Below are positions 1 through 7,400 of a stretch of 7,668 bases of DNA, in pieces. Made by a program: the position numbers and the translations under genes. Under the pieces are notes generated by a model, which saw only the letters and a list, made by a program, of their open reading frames with translations, did not search any database and was not told the DNA's origin. The first letter of the stretch is position 1. Each line of letters begins with the position of its first letter. Origin of the DNA: Thermoplasmata archaeon (GTDB lineage Archaea; Thermoplasmatota; Thermoplasmata; Thermoplasmatales; Thermoplasmataceae); assembly GCA_021833045.1 (NCBI GenBank), contig JAKBGP010000096.1:1-7668 (forward strand), read 5' to 3'.

Positions 1-353
1 TCCCTTTATATACGATGATTCCTCTCCTTGAAAGATCAATGGTTGTGTCATGATCCTTTGCTGTTTTTGATAATCTTTCTCTGAATAACCATATGGTTCT
101 TGCATCCGGAAGAAGATCAGGATAATCTAAAAAGTTCATGAATGATATTTTATCATGGATCTCTTTCTCAGCCTGATCATCCACTAAGTTGTACATGGAC
201 TGAAGGTAGAGTACCTTCACCATTGATATGATTAGAATATTGGGTCTCCCTCCCTATCAGTATCATTATGATACAGATCCTTAAGGAGTGGATCATTTAC
301 GAAATAATGTCTGAATGTTTCTCCCTAAGAGCTGTATCGAAGAGATCACTCAT
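1..353 (-). pseudogene. IS5-family transposase, frameshifted N-terminal remnant, cut by the left window edge
   Basis: Read on the minus strand from an ATG at 353-351, the sequence encodes a transposase N-terminus spread over three frames. The first frame gives MSDLFDTALREKHSDII and stops at about 299. The second gives ETFRHYF, then NDPLLKDLYHNDTDREG, to about 250. The third, from about 253 to the edge, gives GGRPNILIISMVKVLYLQ, then VDDQAEKEIHDKISFMNF and PDARTIWLFRERLSKT. The GGRPN, LVDDQAE and TIWLFRERL blocks are hallmarks of the N-terminal domain (DUF772-like) of IS5-family transposases; the DDE catalytic domain would lie left of the window. The breaks at about 300-320 and 245-255, the second in a G-rich run (AGGGAGGGAGA), should abolish a functional product. 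An A/T box, ATTTATTC, lies 22-29 bases before the ATG (375-382) and could be the original promoter. Family assignment is firm; whether the remainder is intact cannot be seen. Confidence 0.8.
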
Positions 354-743
354 GCAGTAACAAGTGTGTTTCTTGAATAAATGTTATGTTTGCACAGACT
401 GTTCAGAATGGGACTTTTTTAGAAATCCCCATAAATAATATCGAATAAAAGAAATGTATAGTTGGCTCTAACAATATGTAGGAAACTTTAAATCCATAAA
501 CATCGATGATCCATAACTTTTTTAATCTTCTCACTTTGCCGTGAACTCAAAAAAATTTATGCCTCCCACACATAATATCTTGCACCTTGTCACGGAGAAA
601 TAACCGCCAACGGCGTTAAGGATGAAGTTGTCATCAGCATTCACTTGGATAAGTGCTTTAAAGCTGGACTATGTAATTTGAAACTTGTATTCACGCCTAT
701 GATTCGCATTTAGAATTAGGGTATTTTTATTTTACTCCATGTT
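354..743. other. Gene-poor stretch between the transposase remnant and the esterase
   Basis: No convincing gene is visible. The left part (354 to about 415) probably belongs to the end of the insertion element. The rest is A/T-rich and broken by stops in all frames. One stop-free plus-strand run of 45 codons ends at the TAG at 711-713 and starts just after a stop at 573-575. It has no start codon and resembles no family I recognise, so it is at best a decayed gene fragment. A TTTATG box at about 556-561 resembles an archaeal TATA element but has no credible gene behind it. The pattern fits an insertion-element graveyard. Confidence 0.5.
395..414 (-). repeat. Possible outer end (terminal inverted repeat) of the IS5-like element
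   Basis: On the minus strand this stretch reads GTCCCATTCTGAACAGTCTG. It begins about 60 bases before the transposase ATG, where the left terminal inverted repeat of an IS5-family element would be expected, and it follows a T-rich run in plus orientation (415-420). The partner repeat would lie beyond the left edge, so the repeat cannot be confirmed here. The assignment rests on position only. Confidence 0.22.
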
Positions 744-1754
744 TTATAATTTTGAGTGAATCATTCTTTTCATCTTTAGGTACCGATGTTCAAGAATTAT
801 TTGAGTTATATCAGCTTCAGGGATTGCATATTCGAATCCGTGGAAAATGCCATCATATACGTGAAGGTCTACTCTTCCGTTGGAATTTATAAGTTTTCTA
901 GCAAAGTCAACTGATTCATCTCTAAAAACCTCGTCGAATCCTACCTCAATATAAGTTTCTGGAAAACCTTCTAAATCGGTTGCTATGGATGGAGAGGCAA
1001 ATTCAGATATCTCTTTTTCTGAGCCAAGATATCCTCTCCATCCCATTCTGTTATAGTACGTTGGCCAGAAAGGCCAGCTACCATCATACTGAGCACTGGA
1101 AAGAGTTGTATTCCTGTGATCTAGCATTGGTGCCATAAGGAATAGGTTCCTTATTTGTGGGCCATTTTCTCTAATTGAGCGCAAAACAACTGAAGCAGCA
1201 AGGCCACCGCCAGCACTTTCTCCCATTATGCTTAACATTTCCGAATTAATTCCAAGACTTTCGGCAAGAGCTGAACAGTACTGGAACCCGTAATAACAGT
1301 CATTCAATGGGATTGGAAATTTAAATTCTGGTGCAAGTCTATATTCTATGTCAAAAATTTTACATCCCAATTTAAGCGATATGGAAGCCAGCCTATTTAT
1401 TTCCTCATCTATTCCTCCTACAAGTAAACCTCCTCCATGGATATGAAAAATACATGGGAGTAAATCTTTCGATCCTGACGGTGAGTAGAGCTTCGCTCTT
1501 ATGTGCGTTCCATGAAATGATTCGTTAATTTCTGCAACTTCAATTCCTGGGATATCAAGCGAATCTGATGTGACACCGGCGGATTTTCTTGCATTAAGTA
1601 GATTTTGCTTAAATTGAATAACCCTATCTTCTACATTGGAAATTCTATTCAACTTCTCAATGTTGTTTCGAACAAGCAAAGACCTTCTAGCTGCCTCTTC
1701 TCTTACTTCCATCACAAGATTACTAACACGTGAATGGATTGCACTTGCTCCCAT
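744..1754 (-). CDS. HSL-type alpha/beta-hydrolase (esterase/lipase family)
   Basis: Predicted carboxylic-ester hydrolase of the hormone-sensitive-lipase (type IV) group, cytoplasmic (no signal peptide or membrane segment). With the ATG at 1754 the protein has 336 residues. The oxyanion-hole motif HGGG is at residues 106-109, YRLAPE at 138-143 and the nucleophile elbow GESAGG at 178-183 (Ser180). The probable catalytic Asp is in VGFDEVFRDE (Asp274) and His in IFHGFE (His305), so the triad and fold look complete. The first 75 or so residues form a helical cap typical of the group. The frame stays open to a TTG at 1796 (350 residues). I prefer the ATG at 1754 because an ATTATTTA box sits 23-30 bases before it, as expected for a leaderless archaeal transcript, and family members rarely need the extra 14 residues. 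An internal ATG at 1712 is a third option. The natural substrate cannot be read from the sequence; such enzymes usually favour short acyl esters. It is divergent from the NamZ gene. Confidence 0.88.
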   Translation of the reverse strand: MGASAIHSRVSNLVMEVREEAARRSLLVRNNIEKLNRISNVEDRVIQFKQNLLNARKSAGVTSDSLDIPGIEVAEINESFHGTHIRAKLYSPSGSKDLLPCIFHIHGGGLLVGGIDEEINRLASISLKLGCKIFDIEYRLAPEFKFPIPLNDCYYGFQYCSALAESLGINSEMLSIMGESAGGGLAASVVLRSIRENGPQIRNLFLMAPMLDHRNTTLSSAQYDGSWPFWPTYYNRMGWRGYLGSEKEISEFASPSIATDLEGFPETYIEVGFDEVFRDESVDFARKLINSNGRVDLHVYDGIFHGFEYAIPEADITQIILEHRYLKMKRMIHSKL

Positions 1755-1776
1755 CAGGGGTCTAATACATGTTGTG

Positions 1777-1784
1777 TAAATAAT
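1777..1784 (-). promoter_or_regulatory. TATA-like box before the esterase ATG
   Basis: On the minus strand ATTATTTA lies 23-30 bases upstream of the ATG at 1754, the spacing expected for an archaeal TATA box driving a leaderless transcript. It falls inside the longer TTG-started reading frame, so a functional promoter here would argue for the shorter protein. Assigned by spacing and composition only. Confidence 0.4.
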
Positions 1785-1796
1785 TGTTTTTATCAA

Positions 1797-2123
1797 TACC
1801 TTATGATCAGTTTTCAGATCTGTTTACATTTTAGTAAATCAAATCTCCTGAAATATTTATTTTCTAAATTCATAAACAGTCACAAATTCTTCTATGAGAT
1901 ATAAAAATGGATTAATATTGCCGATTTCCTTTGATACGAATAGAACATAACTTTTTGGCCTGAATTTAATAAATATTAAGTCGAAAATTGCCGTAAAACC
2001 TGGAAAAGTCGTTTGAAGGATCTCAGTTCGATGACCTTACTTTATTATTAATGTTAATATGGCAGAAATGGCTGCAGTATTCTATGATAAATAATATTAT
2101 TATGTTATTCCAGATACAAACCA
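1797..2123. other. Divergent intergenic region between esterase and NamZ genes
   Basis: No coding frame of credible length or similarity is seen on either strand. The region is very A/T-rich and separates two divergently transcribed genes, so it should hold at least the namZ promoter and perhaps shared operators. The clearest symmetric element is TTAATA-AA-TATTAA at 1966-1979, a perfect 6-base inverted repeat with a 2-base centre. In DNA this rich in A and T such a palindrome may be chance. A short ATG-started frame at 2060 stops after 11 codons and is not considered a gene. Confidence 0.5.
2087..2100 (+). promoter_or_regulatory. TATA-like promoter element of the NamZ-family gene
   Basis: The A/T-only run ATAAATAATATTAT-like segment lies 24-37 bases before the ATG at 2124, and no Shine-Dalgarno-like sequence precedes that ATG (CAGATACAAACCA). 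This is the arrangement expected for a leaderless archaeal mRNA. Evidence is spacing and composition only. Confidence 0.45.
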
Positions 2124-3224
2124 ATGTCCTTTAACCTCGGGATTGAAAATCTTGGAAAAAATAGAATAAATGAGAATGTGGCCTTATTAACTAATGCCAG
2201 TGGAGTAACTCAGAATTTAGAGCAAAACGTTGAATTTCTAATAAGAAAAGGGTTCAGAATTAGAAGGATTTTTACAGCGGAACATGGTTTTTATGGAACA
2301 CTAAACGATGGGGATGATGTTAAAAATGAGACATATAACGGGATAGATGTTGTATCCATTTATTCTGCAGATAGAAAGTCCATAAAACCGGAAGAGCTGG
2401 AAGATGTTGATACAGTGATATATGATTTACAGGATGCTGGCACAAGACCATATACATTTATCTCTTCGCTAAAAAACCTATTAATCACAGCCTCGGAGCT
2501 TGGAAAAAAGGTTGTTGTGTGCGATAGACCCAATCCCCTTTCCAACATTGTAGATGGACCTGTGTTAAAGAAGGAGTTTGTTTCATTTGTTGGAGCGGAC
2601 GAATTTCCACTAAGATACGGAATGACCATAGGTGAATTAGCTCAATTCATGAATAGAAATATTGGTGCAGATCTGAATATTTCAAAGATGACAGATTACG
2701 ATCCGTCAAGATATTATGACAATTACATGAAATATTACGTCCCACCATCACTGAACCTAAATTCTCTAGACTCAATGTTTAACTTTTCAGGAATGGTATT
2801 AATGGAGGCAGCTAATGTTAGCGTTGGTAGAGGCACTCCATACCCATTTATGCAGTTTGGATTGGAAGATCCAGTAGATCTTAGATCTGATGAGTTCGAG
2901 GGTGTTATTCTTAGAAAAACCTCCTTTATCTCATTGCTTAATCCGCTTAAAGAAAAGAAACTAATAGGATATTTCATTCATATAAAGGATAAAAAGAGTT
3001 ACAGTAGCATAAGGATGGTAGCCACTATCATGAAAAAACTCTATAACATGGATAAAAATCTAATTAATTTAAAAAAGCTGAATCTTAATTACGGATCTGA
3101 TGAGATGTCAAAATGGCTTGAGAAAAATGAGATAGTCACAGATCTTTATGAAAAAATTAATTCAGAAATCTCCGAATTCATGAAAATCAGGAAAGATTAC
3201 TCACTTTACAGGTTTCCTAATTAA
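2124..3224 (+). CDS. namZ: NamZ/DUF1343 (GH171) family protein, exo-beta-N-acetylmuramidase-like
   Basis: A 366-residue member of the DUF1343 family, now glycoside hydrolase family 171. Its founding member, Bacillus subtilis NamZ, releases MurNAc from the non-reducing end of peptidoglycan fragments. Conserved blocks appear in order: LLTNASGV (21-28), TAEHGFYG (51-58), YDLQDAGTRPYTF (100-112), DRPNPL (134-139), GPV (145-147), SFVG (154-157), RYGMTIGELA (164-173), NVSVGRGTPYPF (231-242) and the C-terminal RKDYSLY (356-362). The EHG glutamate (Glu53) is a candidate active-site residue. The protein spans the family from end to end but is shorter than the usual 400 or so residues, the loss lying mainly after residue 245. 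Bacterial members usually carry a signal peptide; here the domain begins at residue 4, so a cytoplasmic enzyme acting on imported fragments is inferred. It is divergent from the esterase and convergent with the LdcA-like gene, 49 bases away. Family membership is clear; that the substrate is MurNAc-containing is inferred from homology and the neighbouring LdcA. The symbol follows the bacterial family. Confidence 0.88.
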   Translation: MSFNLGIENLGKNRINENVALLTNASGVTQNLEQNVEFLIRKGFRIRRIFTAEHGFYGTLNDGDDVKNETYNGIDVVSIYSADRKSIKPEELEDVDTVIYDLQDAGTRPYTFISSLKNLLITASELGKKVVVCDRPNPLSNIVDGPVLKKEFVSFVGADEFPLRYGMTIGELAQFMNRNIGADLNISKMTDYDPSRYYDNYMKYYVPPSLNLNSLDSMFNFSGMVLMEAANVSVGRGTPYPFMQFGLEDPVDLRSDEFEGVILRKTSFISLLNPLKEKKLIGYFIHIKDKKSYSSIRMVATIMKKLYNMDKNLINLKKLNLNYGSDEMSKWLEKNEIVTDLYEKINSEISEFMKIRKDYSLYRFPN

Positions 3225-3255
3225 TGAACCATAATCTTTATTTTACATTCTTACA

Positions 3256-3269
3256 TAGTTTTTTGTTTT
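3256..3269 (+). terminator. U-rich terminator of the NamZ-family gene
   Basis: Thirty-odd bases after the namZ stop codon the plus strand holds a T-rich run (TAGTTTTTTGTTTT), preceded by a second T-rich patch at about 3234-3250. Archaeal transcription ends at such U-tracts without needing a hairpin. The run also ends just before the stop codon of the oncoming LdcA-like gene, as expected between convergent genes. No matching T-run is seen for the minus-strand gene, whose transcript may extend antisense into the namZ end. Confidence 0.5.
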
Positions 3270-3273
3270 GATC

Positions 3274-4236
3274 TCAATCAACCATAGATTCCATCAGTTC
3301 AATATAAGGTTCTGATTCGCTTATTCTTACCTTCAGGTTAAGAGGTATTAGCATCTGTTCATTTCCATGCCCAAAAGGTGCCATGGCTAGAGATGGTTTT
3401 GAATATTTTACCATGTATTCCCTTATTACATCTTCTATTGATGGTTTTCCTTCTCCTGAGGTTGACCTATTCTTAAATTCCCCAAATACAAATCCTGCAA
3501 GTTGATTAATCGTGCCATTGAGTATCATTATGTCCAGATATCTTTCTATGTCTACTGATCTTTCATTTGTATCCTCACAGAATAACACTTTATCAGTAAA
3601 CTCCGGCATATAGGGTGTTCCAGTTAGAGATGAAAAGACTGACATGTTGGTTCCCATGGACCTCCCCTGGGCACTTCCTCCAACCACATACTTTACCAGT
3701 CTTTTTATATATGGCCTTAGGTCTGACAGTTCTCCTCTAAATATCTTAAACATTGTTTCCAGTTTTTCCCCTCGAAATTCTTCAGTGTCTGTGTCTGGCA
3801 TAGGACCGTGAAATGTGACTAACCCAGAAATCTTATTTATGGCCATATGAAGATTTGTAATATCACTGTACCCCATGAATATCTTTGGATTATCCCTTAT
3901 CACATCAAAATCTAGAAATGGTAAAATCTGCCTTGCTCCATGGCCACCTCTTGCACAGAATATTGCCTTTACCTTATCATCTCTAAAAGCATCCATCAAT
4001 TCTTTAGCACGCAACTCTGGATTTGCTGAATGATAAGTTTCCTGATTGAGCTTTTTCACGTTGATACCATATGTTACCTTATACCCAATTCTGGTTATTT
4101 CTTCAACTGATTGGCTTAGGGATATAATTTCAGGGTAACTTGACGGGGCTATTATTCTTATTTCATCCCCTATGTTCAGTCTAGCAGGCTTTATTACCTC
4201 TTTCCGTTCTCTGTAATTTTCAGAACTTCCTGTCAT
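3274..4236 (-). CDS. LdcA-like LD-carboxypeptidase, peptidase family S66
   Basis: A 320-residue S66 serine peptidase, close in length to bacterial LdcA (about 300), which removes the terminal D-alanine from muropeptide tetrapeptides in the cytoplasm. Visible blocks: GDEIRIIAPSS (23-33), the N-terminal nucleotide-like fold start; ARGGHGA (95-101); MGYSDIT (121-127) with nucleophile Ser124; FHGPM (142-146); SLTGTPYMPE (203-212); LFCEDTNE (218-225) with Glu221; and APFGHGNEQ (286-294) with His290. The Ser-Glu-His triad is therefore complete. GTN (195-197) stands where many relatives have GGN. No signal peptide is visible, and about 16 polar residues precede the family core. S66 also includes MccF, which cleaves microcin-C-type peptidyl-nucleotides; the LFCEDTNE and TPYMPE blocks look more LdcA-like, but an MccF-like detoxifying role cannot be excluded. 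The ATG is supported by a TATA-like box 27-36 bases upstream. The transporter-binding protein lies 239 bases upstream on the same strand. Confidence 0.88.
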   Translation of the reverse strand: MTGSSENYRERKEVIKPARLNIGDEIRIIAPSSYPEIISLSQSVEEITRIGYKVTYGINVKKLNQETYHSANPELRAKELMDAFRDDKVKAIFCARGGHGARQILPFLDFDVIRDNPKIFMGYSDITNLHMAINKISGLVTFHGPMPDTDTEEFRGEKLETMFKIFRGELSDLRPYIKRLVKYVVGGSAQGRSMGTNMSVFSSLTGTPYMPEFTDKVLFCEDTNERSVDIERYLDIMILNGTINQLAGFVFGEFKNRSTSGEGKPSIEDVIREYMVKYSKPSLAMAPFGHGNEQMLIPLNLKVRISESEPYIELMESMVD

Positions 4237-4262
4237 TTCATTCAGTTTGTAATATGGACTCC

Positions 4263-4272
4263 ATATAATAAA
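4263..4272 (-). promoter_or_regulatory. TATA-like promoter of the LdcA-like gene
   Basis: On the minus strand TTTATTATAT lies 27-36 bases before the ATG at 4236 and is preceded by an A-rich stretch (TTAAAAA) that could serve as the BRE. Together with the absence of a Shine-Dalgarno site, this suggests the LdcA-like gene has its own promoter instead of depending on read-through from the binding-protein gene upstream. Confidence 0.5.
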
Positions 4273-4413
4273 TTTTTAAGTATCAAATATAAATTTTAGA
4301 CTAATAGCTGGTGGAAATGGTTGGGATAATTTCAGAAACAGACACAGGTATCCAAGGAATCTTAACCAATAAAATTAATGTGAAAACTGAAAATAAATAT
4401 TTGGGTAAATGTT

Positions 4414-4434
4414 GAAATATAAAAGAAAAGATTT
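4414..4434 (-). terminator. Pyrimidine-rich probable terminator of the binding-protein gene
   Basis: About 45-60 bases after the stop codon of the solute-binding protein, the minus strand reads through a T-rich tract (AAATCTTTTCTTTTATATTTC), with an earlier short T-run (ATTTTT) directly after the stop. Such U-tracts act as archaeal terminators. This would separate the binding-protein transcript from the LdcA-like gene downstream. Assigned from composition only. Confidence 0.38.
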
Positions 4435-4475
4435 GTGATGCCAGAGATCTTTATCTGACATATTCATTTTAAAAA

Positions 4476-7400
4476 TTAGTTTTTAGGTATTTTCGGTTTT
4501 CTTATGAGATAAACACCTGCAACCGCAACAATAACTATCACAACTGCTATTATGGCAATTATCTCATAGAGGAAGTTGCTGCTTGATGGTTTTACAACTT
4601 TTTCAGTTACGGTGTAATTGACGAAGGAGTATGCAGGTACGACAGAGCTATTTGATGTGCTTGCCTTGGCAACAATGCTTTCATTTGCCGTGACATAAGA
4701 CCCGCTTCCTGAACTTGCATCCCCTACCGTAAATGTGAATACCGCAACACCAGCGCTATTTGTTGTCAGGTTATATCCACTGATTCCAACATTTACACCG
4801 GAAAGACTATATGATGTGATGTTAACATATGCTCCAGATACCGCGGTTCCATTTTCGGTCACTGTGATTGTTATTTTACCTGTTTGACCTGACGTGTAAC
4901 TGGTACTTCCCAAGTTATATGACATAACCAGAGATGGATTTATTACGAATACATTGTTGTATGCGTATCCCGCGCCTGTTTGGTTCTGGTTTCCCACAGA
5001 TGCGACTGCAGTTATGTTAATCTCCTGATAATAAAGAGACATGGGATTTCCAGATGAACCATATGTTGTCATTAAGTTTGAAAGTGTCTTAGGAATTGTG
5101 AATGTGAAATTTGCACTGTTTCCAGTAGATGTGTTAAAAGTGAATGCACTGCTTGTAACACTTCCGGGTATTCCCGACATTACCACGGTTATGTTTGCAT
5201 CTTTTACCTTTGTTCCAGTGCTATTAGTTACAGTGTACATGTATTTACCGCTGCTTCCTGCATATAGATGGGTTTTGCCTGAATAAGTAGATGTAACTCT
5301 TAGATTATTCTTTTCGTTTGTGTTTATCAACTCTATGTTAAGATATGTTGATGTTGTAATTGTATGAATATCCTTAGTGGGTGGATTTACTGTTGCAGAA
5401 ATGTTAACCTCTTCATCTGGCAGGTTTATTATGTTTCCGCTGCTTGATGTTGTTTGCAACAAAAGGTTGAGATTTTTGAATACTTCATACTTCCAAGTTG
5501 CTTGACCAGCTGAGTTTGTAGTAAGCTGGTTGGATGTTGTGTTGATCAACCCTTTTGCTATGGATGATACAGATACTCCAACTGTGGCACCCTGAACCGG
5601 TAAACCAGTTGTCTTATTAAGAACTGTGTATGTTATACTTCCACTATCTCCCTGCTTTTCTACGAGAGCTCCTGTTAATTTCTCTTGTACCTGCATGTTA
5701 TACTTATAGCTTACAGAAGTTGTTGTCTTGGCCTTGTTTACCTCCATAAGTGTGAAATAAAGGCTGAATAGAGAATTCGAGTTCTCTGTGGTAAAGTTAG
5801 AGAACTGGTTTGTTTGGAATGCATCTATCGTTGTTGTATATCCTAGGTTGATTAGAGTTGCTTCTTCTATGATTAATGTCTGAATCTCCTTTGAAATATG
5901 GATTGCCTGCTGATATGAGTCCGACTGCAACAATTCATTTGATAGGTTGGTTAGAAGAGTGGTCACCTGTTGACCGGAAAGATGTTTCCCATTAAAGTTC
6001 AACGATGTATATGGTCCTAGAGTACAACCTACACTGAAATAAGCTGGGGCATCATTTATGAATAATGCGCATAGGTCTGCTGGATCTCCAGATTCTGTTC
6101 CCTGTCCATATTCTGCCATCTGATAGAAATTTCCTTTACCAGTGATGGTTTCGTATATGTTGTTAAACATTGTTGTGTAGGCTTCTTCTTTTATCACCGT
6201 CGTTATACCAAGGGCTGCGAATGAGGTTGACATTTCATCTGCAATTTCAGCAGCGCAAGGTGTCTCACTTCCTGGAGCTATCTGTATTTGAATTGTTACC
6301 TTCTTACCGTTATATGTCAGCGTTCCAGAATTGTTAGCCATTCCAGGTATGGCACTAATCATTGATTTGGCTTTCTGCATATTATAAGTATACTGCGGGC
6401 TTGATGAATTGTACCAGAGCACATTGCATGGTGGTACGGTATTTGAAGATGGTGTTAAGAGTCCATCATATACTGTTCCATCTATTGTTTGGTATGGAGT
6501 TGCATAGCTCAATGCCTGTCTGAAGGTAGTAATGTTAAGAGGCGTTTCGTTTTCATTTATTCTAACTGCACAGAAAACCTGAGATGGCTTAATATAAATA
6601 TATGCTCCTGGAGTTCCCTTAACCAGTGACAGGAAAGAAGGTGATACTGGTAGAAGATCCAGTTGTCCTTTGGTGAAGGCTGCTACCATCGAAGACTGAG
6701 AAGAATAATATGGTTGATAGAATTCATATATCTTTGGAGAGTACTGTCTCAGGCCACTGCTCGCGTTTGCGTACTGTGCAAAGAAATGTGGATTTACATA
6801 AAACTTATCATATTGGTTTGGTACAATGCCACCCTGAGGCATACCGTATCCATTAACGACCATAAATGGTCCGTCTCCGACCAATCCTGGAGCAGAACCA
6901 GTTGCGGTGTTCCATCCTAGATCCCAGCCATAATAACCGTTTCCAGAAGAAATTCCTGGAGTGTAATTGAATAATCCTTTAACACTCGTAAAGTCGTGAT
7001 GTACCCAGATATTATATGGAAGAATATATGATTGCAGGGAGCTTGATTGAATTAACAGTGTTGGTTTTGGTACAAATACCTTTACTGAAAGATTTCCATT
7101 AGGAATTACATTAACTACTCCTGGCCATCCACCAAGGGCAGCCTCAAGCCTCCAGCTCAGAACTACATCCCCAGACTGCAGATAATATTTCTTCATTACA
7201 GTCGGTGCATAGCTCGTGTATGTGTGAGTAAATGACACTCCAGTTGAATTTCTATAATCAACTTTGTTTGAAAAAGTATATGTTTGCGAAGCATTTGCCT
7301 TTGACCAGTCTGTCCACTGAACATATGGTCTCAGATATATTGTATACACATATGAATAATTTGTCATTTTGCCAGTTTCAATGTCGAAGGTTTTATTGTT

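Noticed and set aside
1755..1796. N-terminal extension of the esterase to a TTG start at 1796
   Set aside because: It adds 14 residues not needed for the fold, uses TTG where an ATG is available at 1754, and overlaps a well-placed TATA-like box.
2360..2977. Two minus-strand frames of 80-90 codons inside the NamZ gene
   Set aside because: They lie antisense to a gene with clear family motifs and have no recognisable protein features.
3211..3230. Inverted repeat GGTT...AACC spanning the namZ stop codon as a hairpin terminator
   Set aside because: The stem is only four base pairs with a 12-base loop. The T-rich run at 3256-3269 is a better termination signal.
4237..4475. Possible small gene or RNA in the gap between the receptor and LdcA-like genes
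   Set aside because: A stop-free minus-strand run of about 50 codons exists but has no start codon and no recognisable motif. The gap is explained by a U-rich terminator and the LdcA promoter.
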